Under the pieces are notes generated by a model. The model was given only the letters and a program-made list of their open reading frames with translations. It searched no databases and was not told the DNA's origin. A stretch of DNA of 64,000 bases from Pelagibacterium limicola (GTDB lineage: Bacteria > Pseudomonadota > Alphaproteobacteria > Rhizobiales > Devosiaceae), in NCBI RefSeq assembly GCF_015694405.1, contig NZ_JADQDB010000007.1:62001-126000 (forward strand), given 5' to 3'. How positions within the stretch are numbered: the first letter of the stretch is position 1; each line of letters starts with the position of its first letter. Positions 29,344-39,816 of this stretch are shown piece by piece. The position numbers and the translations under genes are program-made.

Positions 29344-30061
29344 TGCTGTTTACCTCGTGAATGACAAATTGGGGGAGTGGACGGCGCTCGACCAGCACCG
29401 TCCTGACGAAAGTGGAAACGGCCTCTTGAGTGGCGAGCCGGTACCAGCGTCCGGCGGGATAGTGCGCGACCATCGGGCCGTTATTGCATGGGAAGAGGCA
29501 GCCCGTGGTTGCGACCAGCGTGCTTCGCATCACGCCCTGCCGGGAAAGCTCATCGTTAAGCACGTCCCGTAACAACCCGGCGCGCCGGTAGACACAGCGC
29601 GGACCGGTGCAAACCAGAAGATGGTCGGTATAGGGAGGCACCTCGTCCCAGCCCTTGCCGTCGATCGTGCCCTCTTCGGCATCGACCGGCTGGGCAGCGT
29701 CGGCGCGTGCCAGCGCGGATTCCGCAATCGTGCGCAGAACCTCCGCATCGCCGATCTGATCGGTTGCCAGGCTCAGCGAAAGACCGGCGATCGCGCTTTC
29801 GCGCTGCCAGACCCCGAGCGCGCCGGGCAGCCATGCGAGAAGACTATCCGAAAACGGCAGCCCCACCGGCTGCACGAGAATATCGCGTGCCCCATCCGCG
29901 GCCAGTGCGTCGAGCGCATCCATTGCGCTCTGGCCAGTCCCCTCCATGCGCACGACACGCGAAGCCACCCGGGTTGCTTCGGCCAGCCCGGCCTGCAACT
30001 GCTTGAAGCGCCGCCCGCTCAGATAAGGCTGGGAGACGAGAAAAAGAATTGCATCAGGCAC
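29330..30061 (-). CDS. CbiX-like domain fused to a thioredoxin-like [2Fe-2S] domain, B12-regulated
   Basis: First gene after the cobalamin riboswitch; about 243 residues. The N-terminal half (AILFLVSQPYLSGRRFKQLQ, then ILVQPVGLPFSDSLL) resembles the fold of small sirohydrochlorin cobalt chelatases. It lacks the HGSR-type metal histidine expected near the N-terminus, so it may be inactive. The C-terminal half has C-x4-C (CTGPRC) and C-x3-C (CLFPC), followed by NNGPMVAHYP, the pattern of thioredoxin-fold [2Fe-2S] ferredoxins. GTG 30061 with AAGGG 9 nt upstream fits best; the longer frame runs back into the riboswitch. A role in handling cobalt or corrinoid is inference. Confidence 0.65.
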   Translation of the reverse strand: MPDAILFLVSQPYLSGRRFKQLQAGLAEATRVASRVVRMEGTGQSAMDALDALAADGARDILVQPVGLPFSDSLLAWLPGALGVWQRESAIAGLSLSLATDQIGDAEVLRTIAESALARADAAQPVDAEEGTIDGKGWDEVPPYTDHLLVCTGPRCVYRRAGLLRDVLNDELSRQGVMRSTLVATTGCLFPCNNGPMVAHYPAGRWYRLATQEAVSTFVRTVLVERRPLPQFVIHEVNSNDHR

Positions 30062-30177
30062 GAGAACCCGCCCTTCGCGCATGCGAAGGCGGATACGGCA
30101 CCCACTGCCACGGCAATGTGAAAACAACCATTCCTGCCCCTTGCCGGCACACCTCGTCCGGTCCGATGAGTCGTTAG

Positions 30178-30352
30178 CTGTCGGCAGGTCTCCTGGCTCG
30201 CGGTTCTGGCGCCGTTCCACCCCCTTCCCAGCCCGAAGGCCAGTGGGATTCGGCAAAACGACTCACCGCTTACAGTTGCGAGGGCAGCCCCGGTTTTGGC
30301 CCCTTATGGGTAATCCGCACCGTGTTCCCTTTTCATCCGCACTTCAATTTGG
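30178..30352 (-). promoter_or_regulatory. cobalamin (adenosylcobalamin) riboswitch
   Basis: Minus-strand leader with the diagnostic B12 box GAGCCAGGAGACCTGCC near its 3' end (about 30181-30200). The core helices carry GCAACTGTAAGCGG, and CCACTGG..TTCGGGCTGGGAAGG lies between. The 5' part includes AAGGGAACACGGTG. Binding should switch off expression of the chelatase-like gene and the BtuFCD-like transporter that follow. The expression platform lies between 30178 and the start at 30061. Confidence 0.92.
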
Positions 30353-30402
30353 CGGAACCGTCAGCAGGATTTGTTTAGGAAAGGAATCCGCCCATGACAA
30401 GC

Positions 30403-30945
30403 CTAAACGCGCTCCAGCCGCACATGCGGCGCGTCGGGCAGTTCAACGGCAATGGCATCGCCGCCCCGCACCACGCCGCCCGTGCGGACGACCCCCATGA
30501 TCCCCGTGCGCAGCAGCGGTGTTCCGTCCTCACGCTTGCCGACCATGCGCTTGAGCAGGCCCGGCCGGTAATTGTCGATCTGGCTGCAGGGGTTGCGCAG
30601 ACCGGTAATTTCGACCGCTGCGTCTGTGCCAAACCGCAGAACCGTTCCCCGCGGCAGGTTTATGAGATCGATCCCTCGTGTCGTCATGTTCTCGCCCAGC
30701 GCCCCAAAGGCGACATCAAAGCCCTCGCCGTTGACCTCGTCGAGCAGCTCGGACGCAATCAGATGCACTTGCCTCAGATTGGGTTGATCGGGATTGGCGC
30801 GCACGCGGCTGCGGTGCCTGACGGTGACGCCGCTATGGGCATCTCCCGCAACGCCTAACCCTGCAATGAGCCGGATTGCATCGGCACTGGTTTTGGAGAA
30901 CCCGTGCACCGGGCTCGAATGGACCGCGAGAACCTCGCCCCTCAT
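30403..30945 (-). CDS. MOSC domain protein
   Basis: A 180-residue protein with a stand-alone MOSC domain, the sulfur-carrying module of molybdenum cofactor sulfurases. Visible are the N-terminal AVHSSPVHGFSK, the GAHSGVTVRH-like segment DAHSGVTVRH, and the conserved Cys in ITGLRNPCSQIDNY that would bind persulfide. Substrate unknown. It overlaps the zapA stop codon (ATGA, 30942-30945), an unexpected coupling to a division gene. Confidence 0.87.
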   Translation of the reverse strand: MRGEVLAVHSSPVHGFSKTSADAIRLIAGLGVAGDAHSGVTVRHRSRVRANPDQPNLRQVHLIASELLDEVNGEGFDVAFGALGENMTTRGIDLINLPRGTVLRFGTDAAVEITGLRNPCSQIDNYRPGLLKRMVGKREDGTPLLRTGIMGVVRTGGVVRGGDAIAVELPDAPHVRLERV

Positions 30946-31322
30946 TGCGGAGCCTGGTCTTGACCTGTCGCATCGATTGCTGTGGCGATGGATTCGATCC
31001 GCCGCGCCACGTCCGAGAGCTTGGTCGCAAATTTTGCTTCCATAGCCTCGGCTTCCGCCGCAACCGCGCTGCCCGCGCGGGTAACGGAGTCGAGCTCGGC
31101 CTTGAGCGCATTGAGCTTGCGTTCCACCTCGACCAGTTCGTCGACCACCGCGATGCCTGCCATGACCGTCAGGCGCGTGTCCCCGATCTCGCCGAATGCG
31201 CCTTTATAGTCGTCGATATACCTGTTGAACCGGCTCGCCAGGGAAGTGAGGTGGGTTTCCTGCCCGTCCTCGCATGCCATGCGATATTTGCGGCCGTTGA
31301 TTTCGACACTCACCTCAGCCAC
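30942..31322 (-). CDS. zapA: cell division protein ZapA
   Basis: FtsZ-ring-associated protein. The 126-residue product starts with a beta-alpha ZapA globular domain (VEINGRKYRMACEDGQE, then HLTSLASRFNRYIDDY) and continues into a long coiled coil from about residue 55. The start is a GTG at 31322 that overlaps the DUF4164 stop codon by 8 nt. Homologues begin at this segment, which supports the choice. The DUF4164-zapA pair upstream of 6S RNA is a conserved alphaproteobacterial order, here interrupted by the B12 cassette. Confidence 0.92.
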   Translation of the reverse strand: MAEVSVEINGRKYRMACEDGQETHLTSLASRFNRYIDDYKGAFGEIGDTRLTVMAGIAVVDELVEVERKLNALKAELDSVTRAGSAVAAEAEAMEAKFATKLSDVARRIESIATAIDATGQDQAPQ

Positions 31323-31584
31323 GGGCTTCGCTCCCGAGCACGTCCCTGATCGAATCGATGGCGTTACCCAGCCGCTGGGACACCATGTCGGCTGTATCGT
31401 CGATACGCGTGGCGCGCGCGCGCGCCTCATCGAGTTCGGACGACAACCGCCGATTTTCCGCTTCGAGCTTGCCCACCGACCGCATACGGCTCGAAAGCGC
31501 ACGCATGGATGTATCGAGCCGGTTCATCGCCCGGTCGAGCCGCTCGGCGGCGGCGTCAAAGCTCTCGCCATTGCCCGCTGACAT
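31315..31584 (-). CDS. DUF4164 coiled-coil protein
   Basis: An 89-residue, mostly helical protein. Its sequence from AAAERLDRAMNRLDTSMRAL to the middle is heptad-like, and SVGKLEAENRRLSSELDEAR continues the coil, so a dimeric coiled coil is expected. DUF4164 members regularly precede zapA, suggesting a division-related role that is not proven. ATG 31584 has GGAGGG upstream. It is divergent from tkt with a 217-nt gap that must hold both promoters. Confidence 0.8.
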   Translation of the reverse strand: MSAGNGESFDAAAERLDRAMNRLDTSMRALSSRMRSVGKLEAENRRLSSELDEARARATRIDDTADMVSQRLGNAIDSIRDVLGSEARG

Positions 31585-31801
31585 ATCCCTCGGCCCTCCG
31601 AATCCCGTCCGCGCCACTTCCCCGACAATAACCCAAATCATGGCGGAAATAGCAAGCACGGGCTTCTCCCGCGTCGATATTGTCCCCGGTGGAGCGTCAT
31701 TGACTCGAAAGCCGGGTCTGTTATGTGTCTGCCTCGCGCGAACATGCCGGTCCGCTCGGCGTTTTCTCGCCTCTTGATCCACACCTGAGACCGGGGCACC
31801 C

Positions 31802-33775
31802 ATGACCGACAGAACCAAACACGATGCCATGGCCAACGCCATCCGTGCCCTTTCCATGGACGCGGTGCAGGCGGCAAACTCCGGCCATCCTGGCCTGCCG
31901 ATGGGCGGCGCGGACATCGCGACGGTTCTCTTCGGCAAGATCATGAAATTCGACGCGTCCGCGCCCAACTGGCCTGACCGCGACCGTTTCATCCTTTCCG
32001 CCGGCCACGGCTCGATGCTGCTCTACTCCGCGCTCTGGCTGCTCGGTTATGAGGACATGTCGCTCGACGACATTAAGAACTTCCGCCAGCTGGGCTTCAA
32101 GACAGCCGGTCACCCCGAATATGGCCACGCTGCCGGTATCGAGACCACCACGGGCCCGCTCGGCCAGGGCTTGGGCAATTCGGTGGGCTTTGCCATCGCC
32201 GAAGCCAAGCTCCAAGCCGAATTCGGCGCCGATCTCGTCGACCACTTTACCTATGTCTATGCCGGTGACGGCTGCCTGATGGAAGGCATCTCCCAGGAAG
32301 CGATTTCGTTGGCCGGGCATTTGAAGCTGAACAAGCTCATCGTCATCTGGGACAACAACGACATCACCATCGACGGCAAGGTCTCGCTCGCCGATTCCAC
32401 CGATCAGCTTCAGCGCTTCGCGGGTTCGGGTTGGAACACGCTGGAAATCGACGGGCACAACCCCGACGAGATTGAGCAGGCGCTTTTGAAAGCGCAGAAA
32501 TCCGACAAGCCCACGCTGATTTCCGCCAAGACGGTCATCGGTTTCGGTTCCCCCAACAAAGCAGGAACCAACAAGGCCCACGGCTCTCCGCTCGGCGAGG
32601 ATGAAATCGCGCTCGCGCGGAAGCAGCTCGGTTGGGATCATCCCGCCTTTGTCATCCCCGACGACATTCTAGCCGATTGGCGCGCCGCCGGTTCGCGCGG
32701 CGCTGCTGTTCGCCAGGATTGGGAAGCCCGCCTAGCCGCATCGAGCCACAAGGCAGAGTTCTCGCGCCGTGCCGAAGGCAAGCTGCCCGAGGGCTTTAAG
32801 CCGGCCATGGCCGAGTACAAAAAGACGCTCGCTGCGGACAAACCCAAGCTCGCAACCCGTGCCTCCTCGCAAAAGGCGCTCGAAGTGCTCAATGGCGTGG
32901 TGCCCGAAACGATCGGCGGCTCGGCCGATCTCACCGGTTCGAACAACACCAACACCAGCCAGACCCAGCCCTTCACCGCCCAAAATCGCACGGGCCGCTA
33001 CCTTCATTACGGAATTCGCGAACACGGCATGGCCGCCGCCATGAATGGCATTGCGCTGCATGGGGGACTTTACCCCTATGGCGGCACCTTCATGTGCTTT
33101 ACGGACTATTGCCGGCCTTCGATCCGCCTTGCCGCTTTGATGGGCATCCGCGTGGGCTTCGTCATGACCCATGATTCCATCGGCCTTGGCGAAGACGGCC
33201 CGACCCACCAGCCCGTCGAGCATCTCGCCGCCCTGCGCGCCATCCCGAATCTTCTCGTCATGCGTCCCGCCGATGCGATGGAAGCTGCCGAGTGCTGGGA
33301 AATCGCGCTCGAGATGGAAAGGACCCCGTCCATCCTCGCGCTTTCGCGCCAGAACCTTCCTGCCGTCCGCGAAGACTATTCATCAGAGAACAAGTCGCTG
33401 CGTGGGGCCTACACCCTTTGGGGGGCCGATGATGCCGATGTCGTCATCTTCGCCACCGGCTCTGAGGTCCAGTTTGCCCTCGCTGCCGCAAAAGAGCTTA
33501 GCGAGACCGGCATTTCCGCCCGTTGCGTTTCGGTACCGTCCTTCGAATTGTTCGTCGGTCAGTCCGACGACTACAAGAAATCGGTATTCGGCAACGCCAA
33601 GGCACGCGTCGCGGTCGAGGCCGGGGTGGAAATGGGCTGGTCGAGGTTCCTGGGCGACAGCGGTCGCTTCGTTGGCATGACCGGCTTCGGCGCCTCGGGC
33701 GAGATCAACGATCTCTACGAACATTTCGGCATTACGACCAAAGCCGTTATTGAAGCGGCCAAGTCACAGTTGTAA
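31802..33775 (+). CDS. tkt: transketolase
   Basis: Thiamine-diphosphate enzyme of the pentose phosphate and Calvin-type carbon exchange; moves two-carbon units between sugar phosphates. The 657-residue chain shows the N-terminal [20 protein letters not shown], the ThDP-binding motif [13 protein letters not shown] with the downstream IVIWDNND, and the pyrimidine-domain segment [20 protein letters not shown]. All three domains are complete. It heads the tkt-gap-pgk-fba cluster. Confidence 0.96.
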   Translation: MTDRTKHDAMANAIRALSMDAVQAANSGHPGLPMGGADIATVLFGKIMKFDASAPNWPDRDRFILSAGHGSMLLYSALWLLGYEDMSLDDIKNFRQLGFKTAGHPEYGHAAGIETTTGPLGQGLGNSVGFAIAEAKLQAEFGADLVDHFTYVYAGDGCLMEGISQEAISLAGHLKLNKLIVIWDNNDITIDGKVSLADSTDQLQRFAGSGWNTLEIDGHNPDEIEQALLKAQKSDKPTLISAKTVIGFGSPNKAGTNKAHGSPLGEDEIALARKQLGWDHPAFVIPDDILADWRAAGSRGAAVRQDWEARLAASSHKAEFSRRAEGKLPEGFKPAMAEYKKTLAADKPKLATRASSQKALEVLNGVVPETIGGSADLTGSNNTNTSQTQPFTAQNRTGRYLHYGIREHGMAAAMNGIALHGGLYPYGGTFMCFTDYCRPSIRLAALMGIRVGFVMTHDSIGLGEDGPTHQPVEHLAALRAIPNLLVMRPADAMEAAECWEIALEMERTPSILALSRQNLPAVREDYSSENKSLRGAYTLWGADDADVVIFATGSEVQFALAAAKELSETGISARCVSVPSFELFVGQSDDYKKSVFGNAKARVAVEAGVEMGWSRFLGDSGRFVGMTGFGASGEINDLYEHFGITTKAVIEAAKSQL

Positions 33776-33818
33776 GGACGGGACGCGAAAGCGCCCCTGC
33801 CCTCCCCGTCCGCATTTT
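33776..33818 (+). terminator. possible terminator or attenuator between tkt and gap
   Basis: GGACGGG directly after the tkt stop codon can pair with CCCGTCC (33805-33811) around a sub-hairpin, followed by GCATTTTCTTT. It ends only about 15 nt before the gap ribosome binding site, so it may tune rather than stop transcription. Confidence 0.45.
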
Positions 33819-33837
33819 CTTTCCAAGGAGCACATCC

Positions 33838-34845
<1,008 letters not shown>

Positions 34846-34866
34846 TCGGCTTGTGCCCCGATTTGC

Positions 34867-34896
34867 AGGCGCTCCGGAAACGGAGCGCCTTTTTCT
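34867..34896 (+). terminator. intrinsic terminator of gap
   Basis: GGCGCTCCG-GAAA-CGGAGCGCC followed by TTTTTC, 22 nt after the gap stop codon. The GNRA loop makes it stable; pgk probably has its own promoter in the following 70 nt. Confidence 0.85.
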
Positions 34897-34968
34897 TGCC
34901 TATCGTTCCGCCTTGCGCCACTGTGTGCCCGAGGGGGACCACAACCGATAATCCCGAACGGGTGCAAC

Positions 34969-36174
34969 ATGACCTCGGCCTTCAAGACCCTTGACGACTT
35001 CGATCTCACCAACAAGCGCGTGCTGCTGCGCGTCGATCTCAACGTGCCGGTCAACGGTCACAAGGTGACCGACACGACCCGAATCGAGCGCGTTGCCAAG
35101 ACGATCCAGGAAATCGCGAACAAGGGAGGACTGCCGATCCTGCTGGCCCATTTCGACCGCCCCAAGGGCAAGGTCGTGCCGGAGATGAGCCTCAAGGTCG
35201 TCGTTCCCGCTCTGGAGGAAATCGTCGGCAAGCCCGTAATTTTCGCCGATACCAATTGGACCGATACCGCAGGCGTCAAGGCCGCCATCGCCGCTGCCGA
35301 TCCGGGCAGCGTCATTCTCGTCGAGAACACCCGCTTTCATCCCGGTGAGGAAAAGAACGATCCCGAGCTGATCGCGCGCATGGCTGCACTCGGCGATATC
35401 TATATCAACGACGCTTTCTCGGCGGCTCACCGCGCCCACGCCTCGACCGAGGGCCTTGCCCGAGCGCTCCCATCCGGCGCAGGCCGAGCAATGGAAGCCG
35501 AACTCAAGGCGCTCGAAGCTGGTCTCGGCAACCCCAAAACACCTGTCATTGCCATCGTTGGCGGAGCCAAGGTGTCGACAAAGATCGACCTGCTCGAAAA
35601 CCTCGTCACCAAGGTCGAGGCCCTGGTCATCGGCGGCGGGATGGCCAACACCTTTATCTACGCGCTCGGCTACGACGTCGGTAAATCCCTCTGCGAGCGC
35701 GACCTCAAGGAGACCGCGCTCCGCATCATGGACATCGCCGAAGATGCCAAATGCGCGATCATCCTGCCGATCGATGGCGTCGTGGCCTGGCATTTCGAAG
35801 CCAACACGCCCTCTCGCATCTATGGGCTCGATGCCATAGACAAGGACGGCATGGTGCTCGATGCGGGTCCGCAATCGATCGAAAAGATCAAGGCAGCGAT
35901 CAACGAGGCGAAAACGATAGTCTGGAACGGCCCCCTCGGCGCCTTCGAGATCGCCCCCTTCGACACGGCAACCGTCGAGGTGGCGAAATACGCCGCGGAA
36001 CGCACGCGCAAGGGGCTTTTGACCTCGATTGCCGGCGGCGGCGATACCGTTGCGGCGCTCGCTCAGGTCGGGGTCAAGGATGATTTCACCTACGTCTCCA
36101 CCGCCGGCGGCGCCTTCCTCGAATGGATGGAAGGCAAGCCCCTGCCAGGTGTGGATGCGCTGACGGCGGGCTGA
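34969..36174 (+). CDS. pgk: phosphoglycerate kinase
   Basis: Makes ATP from 1,3-bisphosphoglycerate. The 401-residue chain has the N-terminal [12 protein letters not shown] signature, a middle [15 protein letters not shown] and the nucleotide-binding C-terminal [14 protein letters not shown]. Two-domain kinase with both halves complete. Confidence 0.96.
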   Translation: MTSAFKTLDDFDLTNKRVLLRVDLNVPVNGHKVTDTTRIERVAKTIQEIANKGGLPILLAHFDRPKGKVVPEMSLKVVVPALEEIVGKPVIFADTNWTDTAGVKAAIAAADPGSVILVENTRFHPGEEKNDPELIARMAALGDIYINDAFSAAHRAHASTEGLARALPSGAGRAMEAELKALEAGLGNPKTPVIAIVGGAKVSTKIDLLENLVTKVEALVIGGGMANTFIYALGYDVGKSLCERDLKETALRIMDIAEDAKCAIILPIDGVVAWHFEANTPSRIYGLDAIDKDGMVLDAGPQSIEKIKAAINEAKTIVWNGPLGAFEIAPFDTATVEVAKYAAERTRKGLLTSIAGGGDTVAALAQVGVKDDFTYVSTAGGAFLEWMEGKPLPGVDALTAG

Positions 36175-36302
36175 CCGGCCCATGGTTCCCCGCCCTGGCA
36201 TCATCCCTTCGTTCAATACCAGAACGTCTAATCGATCATCCCGCCCTTCCTGCGGTATTTTCGAGGCTCCGGATTTCCACCAATCTATGGAGCCACGCAT
36301 TC

Positions 36303-37325
36303 ATGTCTGGTCTGAGCGACATTGCCCGCCAACTCGTAGCGCCCGGTAAGGGCATTCTCGCAGCCGACGAATCCACGGGCACCATCAAGAAGCGGTTCGA
36401 CACCATCGGGCTCGAATCCACCGAAACCGCGCGCCGCGATTACCGCGAAATGCTGTTCGGCGCTGACGAGGCGATGCGCGAATATATCTCGGGTGTCATC
36501 CTGTTCGATGAAACCATCCGTCAATCCGCCTCCGACGGCACGCCCTTTGTCGAAATGCTGCGCGCCAACAACTGCCTGGCCGGCATCAAGGTCGATACCG
36601 GCGCCAAGCCGCTCCCCTTCCATGAGGGCGAAACCGTGACCGAGGGCCTCGACGGCCTTCGTGAGCGCCTTGCCGAATACGCCAGGATCGGCGCAGCCTT
36701 CGCAAAATGGCGCGGCGTCATCGCAATCGGTGAGAACAAGCCCTCCCGCGCCGCCATCGTTGCCAATGCCCAGGCGCTCGCCCGCTATGCAGCGCTCTGC
36801 CAGGAAGCCGGCATCGTCCCCATTGTCGAACCCGAGGTTCTGGCGGACGGCAAGCCGGGCAATCATTCGGTCGATGTCTGCGAGCACGTAACCACCGAGA
36901 CCCTCGCGGAGGTATTCAAGCAACTCCGCCTCGCCGGTGTTGAACTTGACGGCATTATCCTCAAGCCCAACATGGTTATCCCCGGCATTAACGGCCCAAG
37001 GGTCAGTGTCGAGGAGGTGGCCGAACGGACAGTGCGCACCCTCAAGGCCACCGTGCCTGCTATCGTGCCGGGCATCGCCTTCCTTTCGGGTGGCCAGACG
37101 TCCGAAGAAGCCAGCGCCAATCTCTCCGCCATGCACCAGATCCCGAACCTGCCCTGGGGACTGACCTTTTCCTATGGCCGCGCGCTTCAGGCAGAGGCAC
37201 TCGCGAAATGGGGTGGCAAGGCCGAAAATGTCGCTTCCGCGCGCAATGCCTTCATCCATCGGGCGAAGATGAACTCTCTGGCCTCGCTCGGCCAATGGGC
37301 CCCCGATCTCGACCGCGCCGCTTGA
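36303..37325 (+). CDS. class I fructose-bisphosphate aldolase
   Basis: Cleaves fructose-1,6-bisphosphate by a Schiff-base mechanism. The 340-residue protein starts MSGLSDIARQLVAPGKGILA; the catalytic lysine is in GIILKPNMVIPG at about residue 221, and the C-terminal ends near RAKMNSLASLGQW. Class I, metal-independent, rather than the class II enzyme of many bacteria. ATG 36303 has GGAG about 10 nt upstream; the frame is open further back but that part does not resemble aldolases. Confidence 0.94.
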   Translation: MSGLSDIARQLVAPGKGILAADESTGTIKKRFDTIGLESTETARRDYREMLFGADEAMREYISGVILFDETIRQSASDGTPFVEMLRANNCLAGIKVDTGAKPLPFHEGETVTEGLDGLRERLAEYARIGAAFAKWRGVIAIGENKPSRAAIVANAQALARYAALCQEAGIVPIVEPEVLADGKPGNHSVDVCEHVTTETLAEVFKQLRLAGVELDGIILKPNMVIPGINGPRVSVEEVAERTVRTLKATVPAIVPGIAFLSGGQTSEEASANLSAMHQIPNLPWGLTFSYGRALQAEALAKWGGKAENVASARNAFIHRAKMNSLASLGQWAPDLDRAA

Positions 37326-37401
37326 TCACCCCGGATTGGTTAGCGACCGGCGTAGACGCGCCGAACCCGCCGCATCTCCAAACAGACTTCCCATGCTCTG
37401 C

Positions 37402-37432
37402 GGGACGCTGTATCCAACGGCGTCCCTTTTTT
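37402..37432 (+). terminator. intrinsic terminator of the aldolase gene
   Basis: GGGACGC and GCGTCCC pair around an 11-nt loop and are followed by six T residues; 76 nt after the aldolase stop codon. Confidence 0.82.
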
Positions 37433-37476
37433 GTCATAGTTCGTCGCGAGAAGGGGCGGAAACAACGGCAAGATCA

Positions 37477-38049
37477 ATGGCAGAGCAATTATTCCTTATC
37501 GCACCGGACAATGCCGATAGCGCCGGCTTGGCCACAAAGCTAGAAGCCGCGCTTTCGGCCGCGCCCGTGTCTGTCCTGCTTTTGCCGGTCGGCGATCGCT
37601 CCGAGACCGAATACGCCGATTTCGTCCAAGCCGTCGCCCCTTTTGCCCAGGCAAAGGGCGTTGCCGTCCTGCTCGAAAACCGCCCCGACCTCGTCAGACA
37701 CCTCGGCGCCGATGGTGTTCACATGACCTCCGGCATCAAGGCCCTGCGCGAAGCCATCGCCCTGGTCAAGCCCGATTTCATCGTCGGAACCGGCGATATC
37801 GGTTCGCGCCACGAAGCGATGCTCCGAGGCGAACTCGATATCGATTACCTGCTGTTCGGAGATCGGGATGAGAGCGACGCAGAAATGGCCGATTGGTGGG
37901 CAGAAACCTTCGAGGTACCTTCGGTCTATCTTGCTGGAAGTCCCGACGATCCCGCGGTAACCACCGTCCGCACAGAATTCGTCGGTTTTGGTGGCGCTAT
38001 CTGGGACGAACCGACCAAACTCGTATCCATGGCGGGCGTACCCGCATGA
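37477..38049 (+). CDS. ThiE/TenI-like protein lacking key active-site motifs
   Basis: A 190-residue TIM-barrel protein similar to thiamine phosphate synthase. It keeps HLGADGVHMTSG and FIVGTGDIGSRHEAMLRGE, which parallel the ThiE loops GADGVHLGQxD and the SxH loop, but the Gln-Asp of the first is missing. The TxTK-type phosphate loop after the FG pair is also absent (LLFGDRDESD instead). It may therefore not make thiamine phosphate. There is no other thi gene nearby. The next gene starts inside its stop codon (ATGA). Confidence 0.7.
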   Translation: MAEQLFLIAPDNADSAGLATKLEAALSAAPVSVLLLPVGDRSETEYADFVQAVAPFAQAKGVAVLLENRPDLVRHLGADGVHMTSGIKALREAIALVKPDFIVGTGDIGSRHEAMLRGELDIDYLLFGDRDESDAEMADWWAETFEVPSVYLAGSPDDPAVTTVRTEFVGFGGAIWDEPTKLVSMAGVPA

Positions 38050-39071
38050 GAGCGCTCCTTGCAGCCGTCTGCGCGCTCTCGATCACGCTGACCTCCGCGC
38101 CTGCCGCCTCCCAGCACCAGCAAATGGACGAAGCCCTCGACATCTCCCGGATGCTGCTTGCCCCACCCCCGGGCGTCGATCCGGCCTATGGCGCCTTCCA
38201 GCGCGGCTACTACCTTACCGCCCTACGGCTCGCGATGCCACGCGCGCAGCAAGGGGATGCCACAGCGCAAACCTTGATCGGCGAAATCTATGCCAATGGC
38301 CTCGGTGTCCCCCAGGATATCCCGCGCGCCATAAGCTGGTATGCACAGGCCGATGCCAATGGCGATATTCAGGCCAGTTTCCAGCTCGCCATGATTTACC
38401 ACACCGGTACCGGTGTCGAACGCAACCGCCGCCGCGCCGGGACGCTCTTCAAGAAGGCCGCCGATGGCGGGCATGTCGCCGCCAAATACAATCTCGGCCT
38501 GCTCCATGTCGAAGGTGTTTATGCCGAACCCAGTCTCACCCTCGCGGCCGAACTCATAGGCGCCGCCGCCGAAGCCGGTTATGCCGAAGCCCAATACGAT
38601 TTCGCAATCATGCTTCTTGAAGGGGCTGGCATCGCCCCGGATACCGAACGCGCTGTCGCTCTCATGCGCGAAGCGGCCAACCAGGGTCTCGTCGAAGCCC
38701 AGATCGAATACGCAACCCTTGTCTATCTCGGTCAGGGCGTCGAGCGTAACCGCCAGGAAGCTGCCCGCCTTTACGGGCTCGCGGCCCAATCCGGCAATCC
38801 CGTCGCTCAGACTCGCTATGCCATGATGCTCGCCGCCGGCGAGGGCGTCGAAGTCGACATGGAAACCGCCGCCATGTTCCGTGCGCTGGCCCGACGCCAA
38901 GGCCTTTCCGACGCCAATCTCGATCGGCTTCTGCAGTCGGCTTCGAGCGAAGAGCTCGGCGCCGGCGAGGAGCGCGCCCGCTTCTGGCCCGGCACCGCGC
39001 CGACCATTTCCGCGCAGGCTCTCGATCCCGGTGAACCGCTCCCCGCCGAGATCGATTGGACCAACGGCTGA
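38046..39071 (+). CDS. secreted Sel1-like repeat protein
   Basis: A 341-residue periplasmic protein. Residues 1-22 form a Sec signal ending PAAS-Q. Then follow about six Sel1/TPR-like 36-residue repeats, for example [20 protein letters not shown] and [18 protein letters not shown], with the typical A-x-x-x-Y-G spacing. Such proteins usually scaffold interactions. It is translationally coupled (ATGA) to the ThiE-like gene before it; efp follows 106 nt later. Confidence 0.83.
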   Translation: MRALLAAVCALSITLTSAPAASQHQQMDEALDISRMLLAPPPGVDPAYGAFQRGYYLTALRLAMPRAQQGDATAQTLIGEIYANGLGVPQDIPRAISWYAQADANGDIQASFQLAMIYHTGTGVERNRRRAGTLFKKAADGGHVAAKYNLGLLHVEGVYAEPSLTLAAELIGAAAEAGYAEAQYDFAIMLLEGAGIAPDTERAVALMREAANQGLVEAQIEYATLVYLGQGVERNRQEAARLYGLAAQSGNPVAQTRYAMMLAAGEGVEVDMETAAMFRALARRQGLSDANLDRLLQSASSEELGAGEERARFWPGTAPTISAQALDPGEPLPAEIDWTNG

Positions 39072-39177
39072 CGCGGCACTTGAACGCCGCGCCATTCTGG
39101 GGCAAAAGCCAGCCCCATACTCCTTTACCCGATACGGCGGACCCTCTCGCCGGCGCCAACCGAAAAGCAATCAGCCC

Positions 39178-39741
39178 ATGAAGATCAACGGCAACGAAAT
39201 TCGCCCCGGCAATGTGGTCATGCACAAGGACCAGCTCTGGGTCGCGGTCAAGGTCGATCACGTCAAGCCCGGCAAGGGCGGCGCATATGCTCAGGTCGAA
39301 CTCAAGTCCATCCTTGGGAACACCAAGCTCAACGAACGCTTCCGCTCCGCCGAAACCGTCGAGCGCGTTTCGCTCGAGCAGAGGGATTTCCAGTATCTCT
39401 ACGCGCAAGGCGACGCCCTGGTGTTCATGAACACCGACACCTATGAGCAGATCGAGCTCAAGACCGATTTCGTTGGCGAGCGCGCCGCCTTTCTCCAGGA
39501 CGGCATGATGGTCACGGTCGAAATGCACGAGGACACCCCGCTTGGCGTTCAGCTGCCCCAGCAGGTCACGCTGGAAGTCACCGAGACCGAGCCTGTGGTC
39601 AAGGGCCAGACGGCCGCCAACTCCTTCAAGCCCGCCATTCTCGAAAACGGCGTCAAGGTCATGGTCCCGCCTTTCATCTCGACGGGCCAGAAGATCATCG
39701 TGTCTACCGAAGACGTTACCTACGTCCGCCGCGCGGACTAA
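39178..39741 (+). CDS. efp: elongation factor P
   Basis: Relieves ribosome stalling at polyproline stretches; this window encodes several proline-rich proteins, including TolA. The 187-residue product has all three beta domains, the tip loop [14 protein letters not shown] with the modifiable lysine at residue 33, and the C-terminal [14 protein letters not shown] 39178 is the conserved start. No EpmA or EpmB gene is nearby, so its modification cannot be judged. Confidence 0.95.
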   Translation: MKINGNEIRPGNVVMHKDQLWVAVKVDHVKPGKGGAYAQVELKSILGNTKLNERFRSAETVERVSLEQRDFQYLYAQGDALVFMNTDTYEQIELKTDFVGERAAFLQDGMMVTVEMHEDTPLGVQLPQQVTLEVTETEPVVKGQTAANSFKPAILENGVKVMVPPFISTGQKIIVSTEDVTYVRRAD

Positions 39742-39816
39742 CCGGAGGGCTTTCAGCAGAAGTGGGCGGCCACTTTTGCGGTTCGAAAGCGCGACAAGGA
39801 AAGAGGCATTATCGCC

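Noticed and set aside
34900-36300. A 466-codon minus-strand open frame opposite pgk
   Set aside because: Shadow of pgk, whose kinase motifs are complete on the plus strand.
39742-39816. A suhB-type leader RNA or terminator before suhB
   Set aside because: Only a six-base-pair hairpin (AAGTGG with CCACTT) with a very short T run; too weak, and no known leader motif is recognisable.
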